The notes under the pieces were generated by a model. The model had not been told where the DNA came from and made no database searches. It was given only the letters and a program-made list of their open reading frames with translations. This document shows positions 1 through 5,308 of a stretch of 5,547 nucleotides of DNA, in pieces. The first letter of the stretch is position 1; each line of letters starts with the position of its first letter. The stretch is from the NCBI GenBank assembly GCA_900321335.1, contig ONVR01000218.1:1-5547 (forward strand), written 5' to 3'. The DNA comes from an uncultured Eubacteriales bacterium (GTDB lineage: Bacteria; Bacillota; Clostridia; Oscillospirales; Oscillospiraceae). Made by a program: the position numbers and the translations under genes.

Positions 1-723
1 ATCCCCGTCATCATCTCCCAGACCGGGCTGAAGGATCTGGTCTACAACGACTTTCACGTGGGTGAGGACTGCGACGTGACCATCGTGGCCGGCTGCGGCA
101 TCCACAACGGGGGCAATTCCGCCAGTGAGCACACGGGCATCCACACCTTCTACCTTGCCAAAAACGCCAAAGTCAAGTACATCGAAAAGCACTACGGCGA
201 AGGCGACGGCAACGGGGAGAACATCATGAACCCCGAGACCATCATCCACCTGTCCGAGGGCAGCTACATGGACATGGACACGGTACAGATCAAGGGCATC
301 GACTCCACCTACCGGAAAACCAGCGGCGACCTGGCGGAGGACGCCACCCTGATCATCAAGGAAAAGATCATGACCCATGGCAAGCAGTCCGCCACCACGG
401 AATTCAACGTGGAGCTCAACGGCGACGGCTGCGGCACCCACGTGGTCTCCCGCAGTGTGGCCAGAGACGACTCCAAGCAGCTGTTCATCAGCCGCATCAA
501 CGGCAACTGCGCCTGCAACGGCCACTCCGAGTGCGACGCCATCATCATGGACAACGGCGTGGTCAGCGCCGTGCCGGAGATCACCGCCAACAGCACCGAG
601 GCCAGCCTGATCCACGAGGCCGCCATCGGCAAGATCGCCGGTGAGCAGATCATCAAGCTCATGACCCTCGGCTTGACGGAAAAAGAGGCGGAAGAACAGA
701 TCATCAACGGTTTTTTGAAGTAA
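1..723 (+). CDS. SufB/SufD-family Fe-S cluster assembly scaffold (3' part)
   Basis: This is the C-terminal 240 residues of a SufB/SufD-type protein, cut by the window edge and open from base 1. The family forms the scaffold that builds Fe-S clusters in the cytoplasm with the SufC ATPase. Visible signs are the repetitive beta-helix core and the family C-terminal block, with HEA at fragment residues 205-207 followed by a closing helix ending in NGFLK. In E. coli SufB the same block carries His433-Glu434, and Cys405 lies 28 residues before that His. Here a Cys in SECD (residue 178) lies 27 residues before the His, so the catalytic Cys appears conserved. Two further Cys (170, 172) lie just upstream. 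The short style resembles the single SufB/D-like subunit of minimal SUF (SMS-type) systems in Clostridia and methanogens; a sufC-like ATPase gene directly upstream is expected but not seen. The family is secure; the SmsB-versus-SufB/SufD assignment is inference. Confidence 0.9.
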   Translation: MPVIISQTGLKDLVYNDFHVGEDCDVTIVAGCGIHNGGNSASEHTGIHTFYLAKNAKVKYIEKHYGEGDGNGENIMNPETIIHLSEGSYMDMDTVQIKGIDSTYRKTSGDLAEDATLIIKEKIMTHGKQSATTEFNVELNGDGCGTHVVSRSVARDDSKQLFISRINGNCACNGHSECDAIIMDNGVVSAVPEITANSTEASLIHEAAIGKIAGEQIIKLMTLGLTEKEAEEQIINGFLK

Positions 724-737
724 GCAGCAGGAAATCC

Positions 738-776
738 GATCCCGGAAACGCGTCATCCGCACTTCCGGGATCTTTT
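738..776 (+). terminator. Intrinsic terminator after the SufB/D gene
   Basis: A perfect 10-bp stem (738-747 with 763-772, arm GATCCCGGAA) has a 15-nt loop that can itself form a 3-bp inner stem (750-752 with 758-760). TTTT follows at 773-776. It starts 15 bases after the stop codon at 721-723. The T run is short, so some read-through into the dehydrogenase gene is possible. Confidence 0.75.
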
Positions 777-800
777 GCAAGGGAACACAAACCACACGTT

Positions 801-807
801 AAGGAGG
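801..807 (+). promoter_or_regulatory. Ribosome binding site of the SDR gene
   Basis: AAGGAGG is a near-perfect Shine-Dalgarno, 8 nt before the ATG at 816. It fixes that start rather than the in-frame ATG seven codons later. Confidence 0.9.
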
Positions 808-815
808 GAGCATAC

Positions 816-1610
816 ATGATTCAACCCATCACCAACATGAAAAACGCCTTTGATCTGACCGGGAAAAACGCTGTCGTCACCGGCGGCAACCGGGGACTGG
901 GCTTCGGCATCGCTGCCGCGCTTGCCCAGCAGGGCGCCAACGTCGCCATCCTCTGCCGGGACCGGGCCAAGGCCGAAGAGGCGCTGGCGGAGCTTTCCCA
1001 ATACGGCGGAACGCACATGAGCTTTGACTGTGACGTGACGGATCTGCCCGGGGTCATCGCCCTGGCGGACAAGGTCGTAGGCGAGTTCGGAGACGTGGAC
1101 ATTCTCGTCAACAACGCCGGCGTCTCCTGCGTCAGCGAGCTGCTGGACATGGACGAGGCTCTCACCGACTGGTATAAGGTTCTCAACACCGACCTCAACG
1201 GCACCGTCCACATGACCTATGCCTTCGGCAAAAAGATGCGGGATGCGGGCAAGGGCGGCAGCATCATCAACATCACCTCCAACGCGGCCTTCATCGTCAA
1301 CAAGACCCAGGCCATGAGCCCCTACTCCAGCGCCAAGGCGGCGGCCAATCACTTCACCCACTGCATGGCTGTGGAGCTGGGCAAGTACAACATCCGGGTC
1401 AACGCCATTGCCCCCGGCTTCACCAACAGCGAGCTGAGCAAATTCATCCCAAAGGATATGTTTGACTATATCAACAACCAGATGCCCCTGGGCCGCTTCG
1501 GCGAGCCCATCGAGGTGGGCGCCCTGGCGGTCTATCTGGCCTCCCCCGCCGCGGCCCAGATCACCGGCACCGTCCAGGTCATCGACGGCGGCTATATCCT
1601 CTCCTGCTGA
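816..1610 (+). CDS. Short-chain dehydrogenase/reductase (SDR family oxidoreductase)
   Basis: This is a complete 264-residue classical SDR, the usual length, predicted to be a cytoplasmic NAD(P)(H)-dependent alcohol/ketone oxidoreductase. The Rossmann glycine motif TGGNRGLG is at 22-29, NNAG at 99-102, the probable catalytic Ser155 is in NITS, and YSSAK at 170-174 gives Tyr170 and Lys174. The C-terminal GR(F)GEP and IDGGY segments are also typical. Arg26 in the glycine motif and Arg48 after the second strand, with no Asp at the strand end, suggest NADP(H) preference. Two points are odd: the position that normally holds the structural Asn of the N-S-Y-K tetrad is Asp126, and Ser155 lies 15 rather than 13 residues before Tyr. 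The overall style recalls sugar-acid and polyol dehydrogenases of the gluconate 5-dehydrogenase/KduD type, but the substrate cannot be read from sequence. The gene sits behind a terminator with little room for its own promoter and converges with the isomerase gene. Confidence 0.95.
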   Translation: MIQPITNMKNAFDLTGKNAVVTGGNRGLGFGIAAALAQQGANVAILCRDRAKAEEALAELSQYGGTHMSFDCDVTDLPGVIALADKVVGEFGDVDILVNNAGVSCVSELLDMDEALTDWYKVLNTDLNGTVHMTYAFGKKMRDAGKGGSIINITSNAAFIVNKTQAMSPYSSAKAAANHFTHCMAVELGKYNIRVNAIAPGFTNSELSKFIPKDMFDYINNQMPLGRFGEPIEVGALAVYLASPAAAQITGTVQVIDGGYILSC

Positions 1611-1629
1611 GTTGATTTTTCAGACGCAT

Positions 1630-1666
1630 AAAACGATCCCCCACCTGTGGGTGGGGGATCGTTTTT
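1630..1666. terminator. Bidirectional intrinsic terminator between convergent genes
   Basis: A perfect 16-bp stem (1630-1645 with 1650-1665) closes a TGTG loop. TTTTT follows on the + strand (1662-1666). AAAA at 1630-1633 gives a T run on the - strand. It lies 19 bases after the SDR stop and 19 bases after the isomerase stop, so one structure can serve both transcripts. Confidence 0.92.
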
Positions 1667-1685
1667 GCTGTTCTTCTGCGGTCTT

Positions 1686-2267
1686 TCAGTCCGTAATGAC
1701 GATGCTTTCGATCACCGGCTGCTCGGCGGCGGGGATCGTACCGTTATTGTCAACGGGCTTGGCGTCCTTTGCGATCTGCCAGGCGATCTCAAATCCCTCC
1801 GTTACACGGCCGAAGGCAGCGTACTGGCCGTCCAGGAAGGTGGCGTCCGCCACGGTGATGAAAAACTGCGAGCTGGCGCTGTTGGGATCCTTGGCCCGGG
1901 CCATGGAGATCACGCCCTTGACGTGGCTGATGGGGTTTTCCACACCGTTTGCGGAAAACTCTCCCTTGATCGTCTCCTCCGATCCGCCGGTTCCGTTGCC
2001 CTCTGGGTCTCCTCCCTGGATCATAAAACCGTCCATGATCCGGTGGAAGGTCAGGCCGTCATAGAAGCCCTCCTGGGCAAGCTTGATGAAGTTTGCCACC
2101 GTAATGGGTGCCGAACCCTCATCCAGCTCCAGCTTGATCACCCCATAGTCCTTTACCGTGATCTCCGCGTGGCGCACCTTCTCAAAGGGCTCCGTCTTTT
2201 TCCCCTGGCAGGCGCACAGGGCCAGCACCGTCAGAATCGCCATACCGATACAAATCCATTTTTTCAT
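1686..2267 (-). CDS. Cyclophilin-type peptidyl-prolyl cis-trans isomerase, lipoprotein
   Basis: This 193-residue protein has an export signal and a single cyclophilin domain, so it likely catalyses cis-trans isomerisation of X-Pro bonds to help fold proteins outside the membrane. The N-terminus has MKK, a hydrophobic stretch (about 5-17) and lipobox LCAC with Cys20 as the predicted lipidated residue. A short K/E-rich linker follows. The cyclophilin domain runs from about 33 to 192. FHRI (74-77) holds the catalytic Arg76 (Arg55 of human CypA); FMIQGGD (81-87), SSQFFI (132-137) and FLDG (144-147) complete the active site. Phe144 replaces CypA Trp121, as is usual in bacterial cyclophilins with weak cyclosporin binding. 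A GGGAG Shine-Dalgarno (2278-2282) lies 10 nt before the ATG. The gene appears monocistronic, with its own promoter and a shared terminator. Clients are unknown; the neighbouring secreted adhesin is one candidate, by position only. Confidence 0.95.
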   Translation of the reverse strand: MKKWICIGMAILTVLALCACQGKKTEPFEKVRHAEITVKDYGVIKLELDEGSAPITVANFIKLAQEGFYDGLTFHRIMDGFMIQGGDPEGNGTGGSEETIKGEFSANGVENPISHVKGVISMARAKDPNSASSQFFITVADATFLDGQYAAFGRVTEGFEIAWQIAKDAKPVDNNGTIPAAEQPVIESIVITD

Positions 2268-2292
2268 GTTTCACACGCTCCCGCATTCCTTT

Positions 2293-2310
2293 CCCCGATT
2301 CGGATCGGGG
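2293..2310 (-). promoter_or_regulatory. 5'-end hairpin in the isomerase leader
   Basis: A perfect 7-bp stem (2293-2299 with 2304-2310, CCCCGAT/ATCGGGG) closes a 4-nt loop. It begins about 3 nt from the transcription start predicted from the promoter at 2320-2348 and ends about 10 nt before the Shine-Dalgarno. A role as a 5' stabilising stem-loop is inference. Confidence 0.45.
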
Positions 2311-2319
2311 ATCCTGTCT

Positions 2320-2348
2320 ATTATAATGCGATCACGCCGCAAGTGCAA
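2320..2348 (-). promoter_or_regulatory. Sigma-A-type promoter of the isomerase gene
   Basis: Reading the - strand, a perfect -10 TATAAT (2320-2325) lies 17 bp after TTGCAC (2343-2348), a weak -35 that keeps TTG. The predicted start is near 2313, giving a leader of about 45 nt. The -10 lies within the symmetric octamer ATTATAAT (2320-2327), so a TATAAT also exists on the + strand. Confidence 0.7.
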
Positions 2349-2349
2349 C

Positions 2350-2653
2350 CATTAAGTGATCTCCTGCCGGTGGGAGTATGTGTCAAGTACGAGTTGGCAA
2401 GATTTCCTTTGTTGCGGGAACCCATCTTATGAATTTGAGAAAATCAGGTTATTTGACGCCGGCCTTGACAGACTTCGGCCCGGCCTGTTGCTGGATAACC
2501 GTGGGCGGCTCCGGGGTCATAAACTTGGGTATAACGAACAAGCGCCCTGTTTCAGCGTAACAGGCCGGCCTCGCCAGTCAAGACTCTTCGACCCGCAACG
2601 CGGGCGGCTGTAAGGTAGTTCATCCGTCATTAGGTTTCTTTGGCTCTCCTGAG
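2350..2653. other. Gene-free structured segment, possible mobile-element remnant or structured RNA
   Basis: No convincing gene is visible in these roughly 300 bases; open frames here lack a start, a Shine-Dalgarno or a recognisable domain. The folding potential is marked. A 12-bp stem with one bulged base pairs 2477-2489 with 2559-2570. TTGAC at 2465-2469 pairs with GTCAA at 2577-2581. Inner stems are 2503-2507 with 2543-2547 and 2524-2527 with 2539-2542, and a separate hairpin is 2592-2596 with 2600-2604. On the - strand a start-less frame runs about 42 codons to a stop at 2449-2451. The segment does not match the conserved cores of RNase P RNA, tmRNA or SRP RNA as far as I can recall them. 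The end of an IS200/IS605-type element or an unidentified structured RNA are both possible, at low confidence. Confidence 0.35.
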
Positions 2654-5242
2654 TCATATAGATAGATCACTCAAAGATCTGTAATGCGAAATCTCTCGAA
2701 GCACGTATGTCAGATTGGTTGTGGATATATTTTTCCGGTACTCATATCCGGATCCTTCCGTTTCCTTCACCTGCTTTGCCGAAAACGGTTTCCCAGGATC
2801 TATCCATTCTACCTCTGCCTCCATCTCCGGAACCTCCGGAAGTGGTGCAAAGAGGCTATAGGTCTTTCCCAGATCCTGTTTGCCGTACTTCAAAGTGTCA
2901 AACAGGACCTCCCGGCCGCTGTTCTGCTTTGTCTGCAGTACCTTACCGTCGGCATCCAACAGCTCAAAGTCAAACACCTGATCGGCTCCCGGCTCCGCGC
3001 CGTCAACTGTTTTTTCTGCCGTCAGAACTGCCTGCCCTCCGATTTTTTTCGTCTTTGTCGTATTGCCGCCGACGGTGTTTTCAACCGTATAGCCCACGGG
3101 CACATTGGAAAAATCACACATAAACCGGACGTATACCGTGGTCGTTCCGGAGATGTCCTGCGTATTCTCCAGATGTATGATCTGCGGGTCGTCGGGATCC
3201 TGTACGATTGTAAAATACGCATTGGGGCTTGCACTGAGGAATTGAACGTGAGGATCGAGCACGTCCTCCAGCACGATCTCCCCTGCGGCAAAGCCTTTCT
3301 GATTCCAGAACTTGATGGTATAGGTGACGATCTGGTCCTCCGGGTCATCGGAGATCTCCGTTTTATCTACGCTTTTTTCTCCGTTTGCGGCACTGTAGCT
3401 GCTGCCCTGGAGAATATAGTTTTTATGCTCCGCATAGGGCGTTCCACCCTGCTCGTAGGTGATATCCGCCCGGTTGGTATACTTTCCCGCCAGGGGATCA
3501 TCTGACGTCAGTACCACCCAGTAATTCACCTGCAGGGTTCCGCTCAGTGTCCCCGGATAGCGAAACGTCAGCGTATTGCCGGATACGGACACCTGATACA
3601 GGCTCCCGTCAACGGGCTCCCCGGTATTGCGGTCCAAAACCTCGATCGGCCTGTCCGGATCAAATTCCATACCGTCCGGTAAGGTATCGGTCACGACAAT
3701 ATTGGCGATCTCCGCCTCCTTGTTGTTGATATACAGGCGGTACTTGATGGCGCCGGGATCTGTCTTGAGCACGCCGATCTGGGCGGCACTGTCCCCGTAA
3801 CCCTCCGAATAATCGTAGTCGCCGTAGCCCACCGCGTCTCCGTTATCCGCCGCGTCCTTGTTGATCGTATCGGTAAAAACCCCCGGGCCGGACGGTCCTT
3901 TGGGATTGACCGTAATGGAGGAGGAATCGTTCCCCACCGTGACGGGTCCGGTTTTCTGCTCATCCACTTCGGCTGTGGTGAGGAACATGGAAAAGCTGCC
4001 GGACAGGGCGCTCTCCGCGCCCTTGGCAAAGGTCAGCTTATACTGTCCGTTTCCCAGATCCTCCACCCCGCTGAAATGCTGGGAGGAGACGGACAGATCC
4101 ACGCCGGATACAAGCTCCGGCGGAACCGAAACGTAAATAAAATCGCCCTCGTGGATGCTTCCCCGGTCCAGCCGGTACTTCACCGAATAGATGGCCGTGG
4201 AGCCGGAGGCGTATGATTCCTTGTTGGCGGTGATCGTCCCATGAAAGAATGCAGAGGCATCCTGGGCGTCTGTAACCGCTATCGTGACGACTGATCCGTC
4301 TTTCAGTGCAAGCGTCAGCGTCTCACGGCTGTTAAAGGGCCGCAAACCGGTAAGGAGCCAGTCCTCCCCCTGCCGTGTGACCTGAACCAGATCTCCGTTG
4401 GAAAAAGCCGCGTCGGAAACGTAGGCGATATCCAGATCCGTGCCAAGCTCTGTCAACAGGTCACTGAGCTTGACCGATTCCTTACCGTTCATGGACCAGG
4501 ACGTTTCGTTCAGGTGAAAGTCCACCGTATAGGTGACGGCATAAATGGAGAACGCCTCAGCCTGAATGGTCACGACGTTCCCCTCACAGCCGATCAGCTC
4601 GGCGATCTCACAGCTTCCATCGTCAGCCAGATGGGCAACCAGCATCCCCGCATCCTCGTGTATCTCCTGCCCGTCAAGCTGAACGGAAACGGGTGTGGCA
4701 GGCTCGAGTTCTTCTCCGTCAGGGCCGTAAAAGGATATTTCCACCGCCACTACCTGCCTGACGAGCACTGCCTCCGCCTGCATGATCTGCTCGGCAGCCT
4801 GCTGACAATCTTCGGAAGCGAGCACCATGCGTGTTTGCTCCGGAAACGCGTCCTTCCCGGCGACCACCTTGACGTTCACCCCGTCAACGCTGTCTGTAAA
4901 CACCTGCTCACCGCTGTCGCAGGGCGCCTCCTGCGCCGTTTCCTCCGCTTCCGGCTGACACGGCAGCTCTGCAGGCTCCCCCGCATCCACTGCGGAATCG
5001 CTCGGGTCCATCTCGATAGAACAAACCGGAACGCCTGTGTCCTCTTCCTCTGTATCCGCAGCGAGGACAACGCCGATTTGCGCCTGTACGGTAAGCAGGA
5101 GGATCAAAACCACACTCAACAGCTTTTTCAATCGTAAATTTCTGTTTACGATTACGGACTCCCCTCTATGTGTATTTGTTTTCCGGTCGCGTCCGGAGGT
5201 CAATCGCGTGCATTCACACATTTGCCAGAATGATTCTATCAT
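2654..5242 (-). CDS. Large secreted multi-domain adhesin/pilin-like surface protein, C-terminus apparently truncated
   Basis: The coordinates give the longest frame (862 residues from ATG at 5242). The true start is probably further in: no Shine-Dalgarno precedes ATG 5242 or ATG 5221, and a likely -10 overlaps the first. A signal peptide is clear from about Leu38-Lys39-Lys40 through a hydrophobic core (41-50) to cleavage near Ala61. An acidic linker (62-112) follows. Next come a beta-rich ZU5/UPA-like module (about 113-240), a module ending in the PFNSRETLTL and VTDAQ signatures (about 241-326) typical of gut Clostridia giant adhesins, an Ig-like adhesion domain (about 332-447), a Gly/Tyr/Asp-rich insert (461-487), an SdrG/DUF11-like domain (about 495-610) and another (about 620-733). 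The last is the start of a streptococcal-pilin-type isopeptide domain (738-795; AEKTV, FDFELLD, GKTY). Homologues usually end with LPxTG, a membrane helix and basic residues; none is present. A role in binding host or other cells is inferred from the family. Confidence 0.85.
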   Translation of the reverse strand: MIESFWQMCECTRLTSGRDRKTNTHRGESVIVNRNLRLKKLLSVVLILLLTVQAQIGVVLAADTEEEDTGVPVCSIEMDPSDSAVDAGEPAELPCQPEAEETAQEAPCDSGEQVFTDSVDGVNVKVVAGKDAFPEQTRMVLASEDCQQAAEQIMQAEAVLVRQVVAVEISFYGPDGEELEPATPVSVQLDGQEIHEDAGMLVAHLADDGSCEIAELIGCEGNVVTIQAEAFSIYAVTYTVDFHLNETSWSMNGKESVKLSDLLTELGTDLDIAYVSDAAFSNGDLVQVTRQGEDWLLTGLRPFNSRETLTLALKDGSVVTIAVTDAQDASAFFHGTITANKESYASGSTAIYSVKYRLDRGSIHEGDFIYVSVPPELVSGVDLSVSSQHFSGVEDLGNGQYKLTFAKGAESALSGSFSMFLTTAEVDEQKTGPVTVGNDSSSITVNPKGPSGPGVFTDTINKDAADNGDAVGYGDYDYSEGYGDSAAQIGVLKTDPGAIKYRLYINNKEAEIANIVVTDTLPDGMEFDPDRPIEVLDRNTGEPVDGSLYQVSVSGNTLTFRYPGTLSGTLQVNYWVVLTSDDPLAGKYTNRADITYEQGGTPYAEHKNYILQGSSYSAANGEKSVDKTEISDDPEDQIVTYTIKFWNQKGFAAGEIVLEDVLDPHVQFLSASPNAYFTIVQDPDDPQIIHLENTQDISGTTTVYVRFMCDFSNVPVGYTVENTVGGNTTKTKKIGGQAVLTAEKTVDGAEPGADQVFDFELLDADGKVLQTKQNSGREVLFDTLKYGKQDLGKTYSLFAPLPEVPEMEAEVEWIDPGKPFSAKQVKETEGSGYEYRKNISTTNLTYVLREISHYRSLSDLSI
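5130..5153. repeat. Perfect 9-bp inverted repeat at the adhesin start region
   Basis: Arms AATCGTAAA (5130-5138) and TTTACGATT (5145-5153) flank a 6-base spacer. In the - strand RNA this forms a hairpin between a Shine-Dalgarno-like GGGGAG (5159-5164) and a TTG codon (5129-5131). As DNA it has the size and symmetry of a TetR-family operator. Function unproven. Confidence 0.7.
5159..5167 (-). promoter_or_regulatory. Best Shine-Dalgarno candidate of the adhesin gene
   Basis: The - strand reads AGAGGGGAG, the only purine-rich SD-like stretch near the signal peptide. No ATG, GTG or TTG follows at the usual 5-12 nt. The next in-frame starter is TTG at 5129-5131, 27 nt downstream, beyond the inverted repeat. 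It would give a protein starting with two lysines and then the hydrophobic core. Confidence 0.45.
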
Positions 5243-5262
5243 CCGGGATTTTTGAATATCAA
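5233..5262 (-). promoter_or_regulatory. Sigma-A-type promoter of the adhesin gene
   Basis: Reading the - strand, TTGATA (5257-5262) and TAGAAT (5233-5238) each match the consensus at 5 of 6 positions, with an 18-bp spacer. The predicted start is near 5226. The ATG at 5240-5242 then falls inside the promoter, and the leader to the TTG at 5131 would be about 95 nt. A second -10-like TATAAT (5287-5292) has only a poor -35. Confidence 0.6.
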
Positions 5263-5308
5263 TTTACTATTTTTTATTTTAGTCTAATTATATTTTTATC
5301 GTTCCATC

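Noticed and set aside
753..1361. Long open frame on the - strand opposite the dehydrogenase gene
   Set aside because: It lies antisense to a clear SDR gene, has no Shine-Dalgarno or recognisable domain, and its Val/Gly/Asp-rich composition is the mirror of C-ending codons.
2293..2310. Terminator reading for the CCCCGAT hairpin
   Set aside because: No T run follows on either strand, and it lies in the isomerase leader just inside its predicted start.
1647..2432. Open frame of about 260 codons on the + strand across the isomerase gene
   Set aside because: It overlaps the shared terminator, the whole cyclophilin gene in antisense and the isomerase promoter, with no family signature.
2356..2613. 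85-codon + strand frame in the gene-free segment
   Set aside because: It has no Shine-Dalgarno before its ATG and is Arg/Leu-rich without a domain; it follows the hairpin arms and is better explained by structure than by coding.
2350..2653. Identification as 6S RNA, RNase P RNA, tmRNA, SRP RNA or a known riboswitch
   Set aside because: The conserved core motifs I know for these were not found on either strand. The elongated shape loosely recalls 6S RNA, but shape alone is not enough.
2740..2890. Frameshift near the end of the adhesin
   Set aside because: Neither alternative frame restores an isopeptide-domain pattern or a sorting signal; both hit stops soon, so a simple frameshift is not supported.
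2684..3505. Open frames on the + strand opposite the adhesin, including another at 4514-5137
   Set aside because: They are antisense to a well-supported multi-domain protein, with no start signals or domains.
5287..5292. TATAAT as the main adhesin promoter
   Set aside because: Its -35 region (around CTTTTA) is poor compared with TTGATA-18-TAGAAT downstream; it is kept only as an alternative.
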